NCBI GenBank assembly: GCA_902768435.1 | Contig: CACXLJ010000030.1 | Span: forward strand, 1-42,548 | Length of the DNA: 42,548 bases | Direction of reading: 5' to 3' | From: an uncultured Bacteroidales bacterium | Lineage (GTDB): Bacteria; Bacteroidota; Bacteroidia; Bacteroidales; Muribaculaceae | In this document: positions 7,691-16,280 of the stretch, one piece after another | Layout of the letters: each line of letters starts with the position of its first letter | Position numbering within the stretch: position 1 is the first letter of the stretch | Notes under the pieces: generated by a model | Told to the model about the DNA's origin: nothing | Seen by the model: the letters and a program-made list of their open reading frames with translations, nothing else | The model's database searches: none | Position numbers and translations under genes: made by a program

Positions 7691-10597
7691 ATGAGTTATC
7701 CAAAATTTCTAATCTCGGCACTGGTTGCATGCTCTTGCATGCTGGCAACCGCTCAAGTGCCACAACCCGTCACCTATCCGGGCGACGCCACAGCCACGCA
7801 ATGCTACACGCTTAGCAATGGCTTGAAAGTTTTCCTCAGTGTTAATCCGCAATCGCCACGCATCACGGCTCACATCGCCGTGCGCACCGGTTCGCGTAAC
7901 GACCCCGCCGAGACCACCGGTCTGGCCCACTACCTCGAGCACCTCATGTTCAAGGGCACAAAGCAATTCGGCACCAGCAACTATGCTGCCGAGAAACCGC
8001 TGCTCGACACCATCGAGGCTCGCTATGAACAGTACCGCAAGGTGACCGACCCTGCGCTGCGCAAGAAATTGTATCACGAAATCGACAGCATCTCGCAGCT
8101 GGCAGCTCAGTACAACATCCCCAATGAGTATGACAAACTCATGGCAGGCATCGGCGGCATTGGCTCCAACGCCTACACCAGCACCGATGTGACTTGCTAC
8201 ACCGAGGACATCCCTGCTAACGAAGTCGACCGCTGGGCTCGCATCCAGAGCGACCGTTTCCGCAACATGGTGATTCGCGGTTTCCACACCGAGCTCGAAG
8301 CCGTGTATGAGGAGTACAACATTGGCATCGCTAAAGACCAGTGGAAGTTCTTCGATGCCATGAATGCCAAGATGTTCCCCACCCACCCCTACGGCACACA
8401 GACGACCATAGGCACACAGGAACACCTCAAGAACCCCTCGATCACCAACATCAAAAACTATTTCAACAACTACTATTGTCCCAACAATGTGGCCATCTGT
8501 ATGGCGGGCGACATGAACCCCACCGAGGTGATTGCCATTCTTGAACGCTACTTTGGCGACTGGAAGCCCAATTATAGCATGACTCGCCCCGAGTTCCCTG
8601 CTCTGAAACCCCTTACCGCTCCTGTCGACACCACCGTTGTGGGCCAGGAAGCCGAGTTCATGGCACTGGGATGGCGCTTTGGCGCTGGCAACGCACTGCA
8701 GACCGACACCATGGATGTGGTGGCCGATTTGCTCTCGAACGGCACTGCCGGCCTCATGGACCTGGATTTGAACCAGACTCACGAAGTGATGATGAGTGGC
8801 GCCTACAGCGACATGATGACCGACTACTCCATGCTCATGCTCATCGGTTATCCTAACGAAGGACAAACGCTCGAAGAGGTGCGTGAAAAACTGCTCGCCG
8901 AGGTCGACAAACTGCGTCGCGGCGACTTTGACGACGACCTGCTCCCCAGCGTGGTGAACAACGCAAAACTCGGTTATCTGCGCTCACTTGACAGCAATGC
9001 CTCGCGCACACGCCGATTAGTAAATGCTTTCATCAACCATGTTGATTGGGCACAAGAAGTGGGCCGACTCGACCGCATGAGCCACATGACCAAGCAGCAG
9101 ATTGTGGACTTTGCCAACCGCTACCTGACCGACGGCTATGTGTGCGTGTACAAGCGTCTGGGCGAGGACACTACCCTCAAAAAGATCGACAAGCCACAAA
9201 TCACCCCCATTCCCACCAACCGCGACATGCAGAGCAACTTTGTGCGCAACCTGCTCGGCGAGACCGTGGCTCCCATCGAACCCCAGTTCGTCGACTTCAA
9301 CAAAGACATGACGATAGGCAAGACCGACAACGGGCTGCCCCTGCTTTACAAGCAGAACACCCAGGACGACCTGTTCTATCTCACCTACAAATATGACTTC
9401 GGCAACACTGCCGACAACCGTTATGGTATCGCAGCCAGTTATATGGAATACCTCGGCACCAAGAAACTCTCGGCCCAGGATTTCAAGAAACAGCTCTACA
9501 AACTTGCCTGCAACATTTCGTACAGCGTGATCGACAACGAGATGAGCGTGACCATTTCTGGTCTCAACGAGAACATGCCCCAGGCAGTGGCCCTGCTCGA
9601 GGATGTGCTGAACAATGCCAAGCCCGACCAGGAGGCATATCGCGGCATGGTCGAGACCATCATCAAGTCGCGCGTTGATGCCAAGAGCAACCAGGAGACC
9701 TGCTTCAACTACCTCATGGAATACGGACAGTTTGGTCCGCGCAACTCTTTGACCAACATCATGAGCGCCGAACAGCTGCGCAACACACAGCCTGAAGTGT
9801 TCACCAACCTCATCAAGAACCTGAACAACTACAAGCACACCGTGCTCTACTACGGACCGCTCACTCAAAAGCAGATTGCCTCTACCATCAAGAAACTCCA
9901 CAAGGTGAACAAGAAACTTGTGGATGTGCCTAAGGGTACCCCATTCATGGAACAGCCCACTCCCGTGACCGAGGTTTGGATTGCTCCCTACGACGCCAAG
10001 AACATCTACATGGTGCAGTATAACAACAACCAGCGCGAGTGGGCACCTGAACACACTCCCGTCATCAACCTGTTTAACGAGTACTTTGGTTCAGGCATGA
10101 ACGGCATCGTATTCCAGGAACTGCGCGAGGCTCGCGGACTCGCCTACTCGGCTGCCGCACGCTACAACCAACCTTGGGAAAAGGGTCACAAGGAAGACTT
10201 CTATACCTACATCATCACCCAAAACGACAAGATGATGGACTGCGTGAACGAGTTCAACAACCTGCTGAACAACATTCCGCAATCGGAGGCTGCCTTCCAG
10301 CTCGCTAAGGACGGTATCACGAAGAAACTTGCCAGCCGCCGCGTGACACGCTACGGTGTGCTCAACAGCTACCTTGCTGCCAAGCGTCTGGGTCTTGACT
10401 ACGACATCAACAAGATGGTCTATGAACAGCTGCCCAAGCTCACGCTCAACGATATCGTGAACTTCTCAAAGCAGAACATGGCTAACAAGCCTTACCGTTA
10501 CCTGATTCTGGGCAACGAGAAGGAACTCGACATGGAAGGTCTCAAGAAGATTGGCCCCATCCGCCGACTCACTCTTGAAGATATCTTTGGTTATTAA
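7691..10597 (+). CDS. Secreted M16-family zinc metalloprotease (two-repeat, pitrilysin-like)
   Basis: The 968-residue product has a signal peptide ending near residue 21 (MLATAQ) and the inverted zinc motif of family M16, H80-Y-L-E83-H84, in GLAHYLEHLMFKGT. The third ligand is likely a Glu in the ELEAVYEEYN stretch. A second, inactive M16 repeat occupies the C-terminal half, with the typical R/Y pair region FQELREARGLAYSAAARY. The length equals a full two-repeat enzyme. An insert of about 50 residues follows the HxxEH motif. It probably degrades peptides in the periplasm or at the cell surface. It is a single transcription unit, with a terminator at 10616-10644. The start is the ATG before the signal peptide. 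Confidence 0.93.
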   Translation: MSYPKFLISALVACSCMLATAQVPQPVTYPGDATATQCYTLSNGLKVFLSVNPQSPRITAHIAVRTGSRNDPAETTGLAHYLEHLMFKGTKQFGTSNYAAEKPLLDTIEARYEQYRKVTDPALRKKLYHEIDSISQLAAQYNIPNEYDKLMAGIGGIGSNAYTSTDVTCYTEDIPANEVDRWARIQSDRFRNMVIRGFHTELEAVYEEYNIGIAKDQWKFFDAMNAKMFPTHPYGTQTTIGTQEHLKNPSITNIKNYFNNYYCPNNVAICMAGDMNPTEVIAILERYFGDWKPNYSMTRPEFPALKPLTAPVDTTVVGQEAEFMALGWRFGAGNALQTDTMDVVADLLSNGTAGLMDLDLNQTHEVMMSGAYSDMMTDYSMLMLIGYPNEGQTLEEVREKLLAEVDKLRRGDFDDDLLPSVVNNAKLGYLRSLDSNASRTRRLVNAFINHVDWAQEVGRLDRMSHMTKQQIVDFANRYLTDGYVCVYKRLGEDTTLKKIDKPQITPIPTNRDMQSNFVRNLLGETVAPIEPQFVDFNKDMTIGKTDNGLPLLYKQNTQDDLFYLTYKYDFGNTADNRYGIAASYMEYLGTKKLSAQDFKKQLYKLACNISYSVIDNEMSVTISGLNENMPQAVALLEDVLNNAKPDQEAYRGMVETIIKSRVDAKSNQETCFNYLMEYGQFGPRNSLTNIMSAEQLRNTQPEVFTNLIKNLNNYKHTVLYYGPLTQKQIASTIKKLHKVNKKLVDVPKGTPFMEQPTPVTEVWIAPYDAKNIYMVQYNNNQREWAPEHTPVINLFNEYFGSGMNGIVFQELREARGLAYSAAARYNQPWEKGHKEDFYTYIITQNDKMMDCVNEFNNLLNNIPQSEAAFQLAKDGITKKLASRRVTRYGVLNSYLAAKRLGLDYDINKMVYEQLPKLTLNDIVNFSKQNMANKPYRYLILGNEKELDMEGLKKIGPIRRLTLEDIFGY

Positions 10598-10615
10598 TTA
10601 TCTCACAACAATCAG

Positions 10616-10644
10616 GCCCGTTGCCTTCAATGCTGGCGACGGGC
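10616..10644 (+). terminator. Intrinsic terminator after the M16 protease gene
   Basis: A 10-bp stem GCCCGTTGCC / GGCGACGGGC (one G-T wobble) with a 9-nt loop is followed by TTGATTTTAT, 18 nt after the protease stop codon. Confidence 0.7.
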
Positions 10645-10667
10645 TTGATTTTATACTCACTCTATCT

Positions 10668-11333
10668 ATGAAAACTAATCGACTCATCCTGCTTGCAGCA
10701 ACCTTCCTGTGCCTGAGCGCCACAGCGCAAGACTTGAAAACCAGTGGCAAAACGGTCGATGAGCTTGTGCCATCAACTTGGCACAAGACTGAGGCCAAGG
10801 GCGACCTCGACGGCGATGGCATTGCCGACCTCGCCATCATTGCCACACCCGACTTCAAGCAGCATCTCAAAGTGCGTGAAGACGGCTATGTGTACAATTT
10901 CAACCAGCCCATCCTTGCCATTTATCGTGGCAATGCTAAGGGTGGTTATAGTCTGTGGAAACGCTACGACAAGGCCGTTGCCGGCAATGAAAACGAATAC
11001 AACTTCATCTCCCACTCGTTGAATATCAATTCGCGCAAGGTGCTGAAAATTGGCATCGAGCACTTCTCGAGCGCAGGCAGCTACACCAATAACAGTTCAG
11101 ACTATTTGTTCCGCTACCAGAACGGAGATTTCTTCCTGATTGGTGAAGACAATGAGGAAATGAGCCGCAACACAGGCGAGGTGGTGAATGTGAGCAAGAA
11201 CTACCTCACAGGCAAGCAATGCCGCACCGTGAGTGCAGCATTTGTCGACTCCAACATTCGTCCTTCGGAGAAGTGGAGCACCTTCAAGCGCACACCACTG
11301 CGTGCACTTGGCTCATGGACTATTGGGGAATAA
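10668..11333 (+). CDS. Secreted protein of unknown function with a DxDGDG-like repeat
   Basis: The 221-residue product has a signal peptide ending near SATAQ. Residues about 42-52 read GDLDGDGIADLAII, a Ca-binding FG-GAP/EF-loop-like motif often found in secreted Bacteroidetes proteins. The rest is beta-rich with no family I recognise. The ATG at 10668 begins the signal peptide; the frame upstream of it runs through the terminator of the preceding gene. It converges on the SPOR gene, with 7 bp between the stop codons. Periplasmic or outer-membrane location is inferred from the signal peptide only. Confidence 0.78.
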   Translation: MKTNRLILLAATFLCLSATAQDLKTSGKTVDELVPSTWHKTEAKGDLDGDGIADLAIIATPDFKQHLKVREDGYVYNFNQPILAIYRGNAKGGYSLWKRYDKAVAGNENEYNFISHSLNINSRKVLKIGIEHFSSAGSYTNNSSDYLFRYQNGDFFLIGEDNEEMSRNTGEVVNVSKNYLTGKQCRTVSAAFVDSNIRPSEKWSTFKRTPLRALGSWTIGE

Positions 11334-11340
11334 TCGCCCC

Positions 11341-11763
11341 CTATCTGATGGGCACCAGCGGTTTGTCTTCCACCCCGGGCTCGTCGGCGGGCGACTGCGG
11401 CACATACACGCAGTTGGCCAGGCCGTTGCTCTCCCACACCCAAATGCTGTCGCTGAAATTCATCCCCATCAGCTCACGAGCGCGAGCCTGAGCTTTCTTT
11501 TTGGAATAGTAACATTCGCAGCACAGGCGATACACGGTCTTGCCCTTCACCGTAGTCTTGTAAACAGGATAGTACAGCACCTCCGACATGAACTCCGAGG
11601 CCTCCTTGGCTTTCTCAAGGCTTGAATAACTGCCGCACACCAGGTAATATACCTTGGTGTTTTTTTTGGCGGTGCGGCGCGCGGCATCGGCTGTGAAAGC
11701 GGCCATAACACTCACTAACACCACCAGCATGAGTGGCAACAAGTTCTTGATTGTTCTTTTCAT
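11341..11763 (-). CDS. SPOR-domain protein, secreted
   Basis: The 140-residue protein has an N-terminal signal or anchor helix (about residues 5-28) and then a SPOR-like repeat pair: YYLVCGSYSSLEKAKEAS, followed by YPVYKTTVKGKTVYRLCCECYYSKKKAQARARELM. SPOR domains bind denuded peptidoglycan glycans and localise proteins to division sites or the wall. The sequence is unusually rich in Cys for the family. The ATG at 11763 directly precedes the signal sequence. The domain call is from pattern recognition and the cellular role is inferred. Confidence 0.75.
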   Translation of the reverse strand: MKRTIKNLLPLMLVVLVSVMAAFTADAARRTAKKNTKVYYLVCGSYSSLEKAKEASEFMSEVLYYPVYKTTVKGKTVYRLCCECYYSKKKAQARARELMGMNFSDSIWVWESNGLANCVYVPQSPADEPGVEDKPLVPIR

Positions 11764-11791
11764 AATAGCTCTTAGTTTTGGTTTTATGTAG

Positions 11792-11823
11792 CAAAGATAG
11801 TGCAAACCGAGTGCAAAACCAAA
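11792..11823 (-). promoter_or_regulatory. Promoter of the SPOR gene (TTTG-N20-TATCTTTG)
   Basis: On the minus strand, TTTG (11823-11820), a 20-nt spacer and TATCTTTG (11799-11792) match the Bacteroidetes -33/-7 consensus. The predicted transcript start is about 25 nt before the ATG. Confidence 0.6.
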
Positions 11824-11832
11824 TATTTACAC

Positions 11833-11840
11833 TACCTTTG
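11833..11840 (+). promoter_or_regulatory. Promoter -7 box (TACCTTTG) of the DMT transporter gene
   Basis: TACCTTTG fits TAnnTTTG and ends 11 nt before the ATG at 11852, implying a very short leader. It lies back to back with the divergent SPOR promoter. Confidence 0.48.
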
Positions 11841-11851
11841 TACCCATTCTT

Positions 11852-12781
11852 ATGCAATATTTAGGTGAACTCATATCCATCGGCGTGGCCTTCTCGTGGA
11901 CTGCAACAGCACTGCTGAGCGAGTTTGGCAGCAAGCGCATGGGCAATCTCACGCTCAATGTGATGCGCATGGGCATTGCTCTCGTCTTCTCGGCCATCCT
12001 CTTCTGGGTCATGACGGGCAGTCCGCTGCCTGCCAAGGCCAGCACCGAGGCTTATGGCTGGATGATGCTCTCGGGCATTGTGGGCTATGTGATTGGCGAT
12101 TTCTGTCTATTCCAGTGCTACATCATCATCGGGTCCAAGTTCGGCCAACTGTTCATGACCCTCGCCCCCATCACCGCTGCCATCATGGCGTGGTTCACCT
12201 TGGGCCAGAGCATCAGGCCCACTGCCATCATCGCCATGGCGGTCACCCTTGTGGGCATCGCCATCTCGGTGCTGGGACGAGGCGACACGCATCACAAAGT
12301 CACCCTGAAACTGCCCCTCAATGGCGTACTCTTTGCCATTGGTGCTGCCGTGTGTCAGGGTGTGGGACTTGTGCTCAGCAAGATTGGTATGGATCATTAC
12401 GAGGCCTCTATGACAACGCCCTCGGCGCCCTGGATGTTGCCATTTTTTGCTAATTTCTTCCGCTGCGTGGCGGGAATCATAGGTTTCCTCATTCTCATGA
12501 GATTCAAGGAGGGATATAAGTCGCTGGGCAAGAACCTGACCGACCGTACGAGCATGGCCGCTGCCACCCTCACCACCATTTTCGGCCCCTTCGTGGGTGT
12601 AGGTTGCTCACTGCTTGCTGTGCAGTACACCAGCGCCGGCATCGCCAGCACCCTCATGGCACTCACGCCCATCATCATCATCCTGCCCGCCTGGTGGATC
12701 TTCAAGCAGCCCATCACCCTCAAGAGCGTCATCGGCGCCCTCATCTCGGTGGTCGGCGTCTCCCTCTTCTTCCTCCTCTAA
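11852..12781 (+). CDS. EamA/DMT-family transporter, 10 membrane helices
   Basis: The 309-residue protein has two EamA repeats of five helices each. Repeat one runs to about residue 145 and includes GWMMLSGIVGYVIGDFCLFQCY. Repeat two ends with helices around TSAGIASTLMALTPIIIILPAW and SVIGALISVVGVSLFFLL. Length and topology match drug/metabolite exporters of the inner membrane. The substrate cannot be read from sequence. It starts at the first ATG after the promoter and stands alone, divergent from the SPOR gene. Confidence 0.88.
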   Translation: MQYLGELISIGVAFSWTATALLSEFGSKRMGNLTLNVMRMGIALVFSAILFWVMTGSPLPAKASTEAYGWMMLSGIVGYVIGDFCLFQCYIIIGSKFGQLFMTLAPITAAIMAWFTLGQSIRPTAIIAMAVTLVGIAISVLGRGDTHHKVTLKLPLNGVLFAIGAAVCQGVGLVLSKIGMDHYEASMTTPSAPWMLPFFANFFRCVAGIIGFLILMRFKEGYKSLGKNLTDRTSMAAATLTTIFGPFVGVGCSLLAVQYTSAGIASTLMALTPIIIILPAWWIFKQPITLKSVIGALISVVGVSLFFLL

Positions 12782-12864
12782 ATCTCCGATAATCGCCCTC
12801 ATAAAAAACTCCAAGGCCTCTGAAACTAAAATGGCCAAAGGATTATGAAAGCAACGACAAAAAA

Positions 12865-12890
12865 GGTGGAATTCCTACTGAAATCCCACC
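12865..12890. terminator. Bidirectional terminator between convergent genes
   Basis: A stem GGTGGAATT / AATCCCACC (one mismatch) with a loop of about 8 nt is flanked by T-rich sequence on both sides: CTTGTTTTGC on the plus side and CCTTTTTTGTC on the minus side. It lies between the stops of the DMT gene and the lipoprotein gene. Confidence 0.55.
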
Positions 12891-12920
12891 CTTGTTTTGC
12901 TTGTCAGGCACCTCGGTTGA

Positions 12921-13355
12921 TCAAATGTTGGACTGAATCTCTGAGAAGCCTATAATCACCTTCCACACATTGTCTTCTTTCACGACGCGATGCTTGCGCT
13001 GCTCGGTGGTGCCATCCTTGTGTGTGATGGTGAATGTCACCAAGGTATAATCGTCGTGTGTGCGGGCCTTTGTGGCCTTGACGGTAGCCTTGCTATTGCG
13101 TAGCTTGTCGAAGAAGAAATTCTTCTGATAATCGCTCAGTTTGTCGTTCTCCTTGAACTTCACAGCCTCCTTCAGGCGAATGATGTTGCCTTGATTTGGC
13201 AAAGTGTTGTAGAGCGCCTCAACGGCAGTCTTCGGAGTGTTTCCATATTTGTCGGTATCGCCCACGAGCAATTTCTTCACATCGCTGCCGGTACATGCGC
13301 TCAGTGCAACAACGCACACCAGAGCCATCACTGATAAAAACGAGAAATGTTTCAT
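12921..13355 (-). CDS. Small lipoprotein, DUF4878-like
   Basis: The 144-residue protein has a signal sequence and a lipobox, LSAC (Cys at about residue 21), so it is probably lipid-anchored in the periplasm. The mature part reads like the small NTF2-like DUF4878 lipoproteins: TPKTAVEALYNTL early, a helical KFKENDKLSDYQKNFFFDKL section, then strands ending in DNVWKVIIGFSEI. These families are abundant in Bacteroidetes and of unknown role. Its promoter is not clear. Confidence 0.75.
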   Translation of the reverse strand: MKHFSFLSVMALVCVVALSACTGSDVKKLLVGDTDKYGNTPKTAVEALYNTLPNQGNIIRLKEAVKFKENDKLSDYQKNFFFDKLRNSKATVKATKARTHDDYTLVTFTITHKDGTTEQRKHRVVKEDNVWKVIIGFSEIQSNI

Positions 13356-13409
13356 AATAATATTGCTGTTTTCTAATTTTGCAAAGTTTAATTCACTAGC
13401 GGCATGGGG

Positions 13410-15467
13410 TTAGAAGTCGAAGCCCAGCGAGACATAGACGTTCACGCGGTGGGTGTAACTGTTCCAGCCAATCGAAGCACCGAGAGGACCCAGTACGGCG
13501 CTATTGTAGTAATAGGCCAGTTGCAGGCCCCACAAGACTTTGCGCTTGAATATGTCGCTTATTTCATCGTTATGCTCAGCCACGCTGCCATCGAGCAGAA
13601 TGTAGTGAGGACCCACGATTCGCTGCTGGAGCCTGAGCGACGCACTCACGAAGTTGTTGTCGAGATACTCGAAGTGCCCCAATCCTGCCATGGGTAGCTG
13701 GTGCGAGAAGAATTTGCCAAAGGTGCTTCCGCCCACAGCATTGTGCTTCATCACGGGCAGGTCTTTGCCAAAGAGCAATCGGCCCTGCACACGGGGGCGC
13801 AAGTGAGTAGTGGCTGTGATGGGCAGGGTCACCTGATACATGGCCATGAGGCTGCTGAAACCGCTGTGCCCCTTCCACTGAGCCAGGTTGTCGGTATAAT
13901 ACTCATAGCGAGCCTCGGCCCTCATACCACGGCGTGGAAAGTATTGGCTGTCTTCATTGTTGTAGCGCAAGCGCACATGATAGTTGAAGTAGTTCTCGTT
14001 GGCAGGAAAGTCGATGGTGCTCTTTTCGTTCCACAGGCCATTGAACACATGATAGTGCTCCCATCCCAGGCCCACTTCACAGTCGAAGTTCATGGCATCG
14101 AGTGAGAAGAGCTTGAGATTGGCATGCTGATAGATGTACGACAGGCAGTCGCTCTTCTTGCCCTTGTTGAAGAACTCCTGGTGGATGTTGGTCCAGAACT
14201 CATAGCTCACACCCATCTTCTTGAAATCCCAAGGCTGGATGTCAAACCCCAAGCGAATCTTTGAACGGAGTCCCAGACGCAGCGTGAGGTCCAGTTCATT
14301 CTTGAGGTTGCCAGGCATGAAGTAACGGCCGCGGAACTGCACAGCTGCCACATCCTCGGTGTCGTAGCGCACACCCAGCGAGGCCATCATGGCATTGGGT
14401 TCATATCGGTCGATGAGTTTATGCGGGTCTTCTTCAATCACCTTAAGGTTTTCGATTTGGCGCAGATGCAGGGTGTAATCCTTGTCGGGCGATGCTCCTG
14501 CCAGCTCCTTGAGTTTCTTGATATCATCGATTTTCTCACGGGCGGCTTCCTCGCCTTTCTCCATGAGTGTCTTGATGGCACCATGGGTGAAACTGCCGCT
14601 CGAGAAACCGCGCACAGGAACAGTGATGACCAGGTCGCAATATTTCTCGTTCTCCTTGGAGCGACGGGTGATGTCGCTGCCAATGGAGCGTTCCATTACA
14701 TCCATCAGAGTGCGATAGCGCTTGTCCTTACCCACTCCCATGTCAAACCTGATGCCAATCACTATATCGGCACCCAGCTCTCGCGCCACATCGGCGGCGA
14801 AGTTGTTTTTGGTGCCGCCGTCCACGAGCACCATGTCACCCATGGGCACAGGGGTGAACACGCCAGGAATTGACATGCTCGAACGGATGCTCTTCACGAG
14901 CGAGCCCTTCGAAAGCACCACGGCGCTGTCGGTCACCAGGTTGGTGGCGACGCAGGCAAACTGGCGCGGCAGGTCGCGCAGGAAGTTGATGCTGTCGGGG
15001 TAGTCTTGCAAGTAGTGCTCGAAGGTGGTTTCTATATTATTGCCGCGAATCACGCCGCCGGGTTTCGGGTCAAGGCCGCCGCGCACATAGAACTCGCGTT
15101 CATACACATAGGTGTTGCGTGCCTCGCGCTCGCTCAGTGTGAGCCGTTTGGGGTTGCCTCGGTCAAGAAACAGTTCCGACCAGTCCATCGTGGTAAACAT
15201 GGTGGCAATTTCGTCGCTGTCGTAGCCCACGCTGTAGAGCGAGCCCACAATGCTGCCAATGCTGGTTCCCACCACCATATCGACGGGCAATCCCGCTTCT
15301 TCAATCACCTTGAGCGCGCCCACATGAGCGGCACCCAGTGCACCACCGCCACTCAGCACCAGAGCCACCTTCTTGCGGCCCTGCACGCTGTCGGGCTTTT
15401 GCGTGTCAGCCATTGCGGGCATTGCCAGCAGCAATAGCATCATCAAGCACAAAATAGTTCGTTTCAT
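13410..15467 (-). CDS. Patatin-like phospholipase with C-terminal outer-membrane barrel
   Basis: The 685-residue product has a signal peptide (about residues 1-20), then a patatin catalytic domain: oxyanion-hole GGGALGAAHVG (about 40-50), nucleophile elbow GTSIG (67-71, S69) and the dyad Asp in VDGG (D216). A linker or POTRA-like section (about 300-370) precedes a 16-stranded barrel resembling BamA/FhaC surface antigens, ending in the aromatic strand NVYVSLGFDF. This layout corresponds to PlpD-type (type Vd) autotransporters and the Bacteroidetes RssA/patatin family. The lipid substrate is unknown. It lies 35 bp downstream of a carboxypeptidase-regulatory-like gene on the same strand. Confidence 0.9.
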   Translation of the reverse strand: MKRTILCLMMLLLLAMPAMADTQKPDSVQGRKKVALVLSGGGALGAAHVGALKVIEEAGLPVDMVVGTSIGSIVGSLYSVGYDSDEIATMFTTMDWSELFLDRGNPKRLTLSEREARNTYVYEREFYVRGGLDPKPGGVIRGNNIETTFEHYLQDYPDSINFLRDLPRQFACVATNLVTDSAVVLSKGSLVKSIRSSMSIPGVFTPVPMGDMVLVDGGTKNNFAADVARELGADIVIGIRFDMGVGKDKRYRTLMDVMERSIGSDITRRSKENEKYCDLVITVPVRGFSSGSFTHGAIKTLMEKGEEAAREKIDDIKKLKELAGASPDKDYTLHLRQIENLKVIEEDPHKLIDRYEPNAMMASLGVRYDTEDVAAVQFRGRYFMPGNLKNELDLTLRLGLRSKIRLGFDIQPWDFKKMGVSYEFWTNIHQEFFNKGKKSDCLSYIYQHANLKLFSLDAMNFDCEVGLGWEHYHVFNGLWNEKSTIDFPANENYFNYHVRLRYNNEDSQYFPRRGMRAEARYEYYTDNLAQWKGHSGFSSLMAMYQVTLPITATTHLRPRVQGRLLFGKDLPVMKHNAVGGSTFGKFFSHQLPMAGLGHFEYLDNNFVSASLRLQQRIVGPHYILLDGSVAEHNDEISDIFKRKVLWGLQLAYYYNSAVLGPLGASIGWNSYTHRVNVYVSLGFDF

Positions 15468-15502
15468 ATTTAGATAATGTTTTTCTTTTAAAAGGTTTAG
15501 AA

Positions 15503-16135
15503 TTAGCGAGGTTCGTAGATGTCGGCATCCACATCAGGCATCTTGCGTATAATAGCCACATCGCCCATGAGCACAGCTTTTGCATCGATCGTGATGACAA
15601 TTTCAACATCATCGACCGACTCGGTCACCTCGTACTCATAATCCTCATATCCCACATAGAAGAACTGCAATTTGCTGCCCTTAGGCACGCGCATGGCAAA
15701 GTTTCCATCCAAATTGGTCGCAGTTCCTGATATGGTGCCTTTGAGCATGACACTCACACCAACGCACGGTTCGCCAGTTTCCCTGTCGATGACTCGGCCT
15801 CGCACAATCACTGCGGTGGTGTCGCCCGGAGCGGCATCTACCAGCTTTGCTTGAACAGGCTGTACAGCCGGTATGTCGGGCACCACCTGCTGCGCCTGCA
15901 TGGGCATGAACGAAGCCGCACCCAGCGCAAGGCCTGCCACAGTCACAACCTTTCCCATAGCTCTGCGGCGGTGCAACTGGTGCTCGATGTAACGCAATTC
16001 ACGCTCGCAGGCAGGGCAAGTGCCGGAGCAGTCGCCCTCGTGCGTGCAAACCGCAGGTGTGTAGTCGATGTCATTGGCACTAGCCACAGCACACCGCACC
16101 TCGCGCAGATGCTTGCATATATCTTTCCCTTTCAT
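15503..16135 (-). CDS. Carboxypeptidase-regulatory-like domain protein with Cys-rich N-terminus
   Basis: The 210-residue protein starts with a cytosolic Cys/His segment (MKGKDICKHLREVR, then CTHEGDCSGTCPACERE) that could bind a metal. It continues with one membrane helix (about residues 60-80) and then a beta-sandwich of the CarboxypepD_reg-like type: VIVRGRVIDRETGEP, SVMLKGTISGTATNLDGNFAMRVP, SKLQFFYVGYEDYE. This arrangement recurs in Bacteroidales and has no established role. The sandwich resembles the N-terminal plug-proximal domain of TonB-dependent receptors. It is probably co-transcribed with the patatin gene downstream. Confidence 0.8.
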   Translation of the reverse strand: MKGKDICKHLREVRCAVASANDIDYTPAVCTHEGDCSGTCPACERELRYIEHQLHRRRAMGKVVTVAGLALGAASFMPMQAQQVVPDIPAVQPVQAKLVDAAPGDTTAVIVRGRVIDRETGEPCVGVSVMLKGTISGTATNLDGNFAMRVPKGSKLQFFYVGYEDYEYEVTESVDDVEIVITIDAKAVLMGDVAIIRKMPDVDADIYEPR

Positions 16136-16163
16136 AATCCAATCATCAAGTTTTGACAGGTCA

Positions 16164-16171
16164 CAAAGTTA
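16164..16171 (-). promoter_or_regulatory. Promoter -7 box (TAACTTTG) for the 16135 minus-strand gene
   Basis: On the minus strand, TAACTTTG fits TAnnTTTG, 28 nt before the ATG. It lies in the loop of a perfect 10-bp inverted repeat, ATCAAGTTTT / AAAACTTGAT (16145-16154 and 16177-16186), which could be an operator. Confidence 0.48.
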
Positions 16172-16247
16172 TACAAAAAACTTGATTCCCGCCCCACCCA
16201 AGAAAAAAATCTTTATCCCTACTGGTTAACAAATCAGGATTTTTGCC

Positions 16248-16255
16248 TAAATTTG
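16248..16255 (+). promoter_or_regulatory. Promoter -7 box (TAAATTTG) for the EEP gene
   Basis: TAAATTTG fits TAnnTTTG and ends 25 nt before the ATG at 16281. No good TTTG is visible upstream at the usual distance. Confidence 0.45.
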
Positions 16256-16280
16256 TGCTATATATCCCAGTATTTTGATT

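Noticed and set aside
7709..10054. Long minus-strand open frames opposite the M16 protease
   Set aside because: They are shadows of a codon-biased gene; their translations are Val/His-rich and lack motifs, while the plus strand encodes a complete protease.
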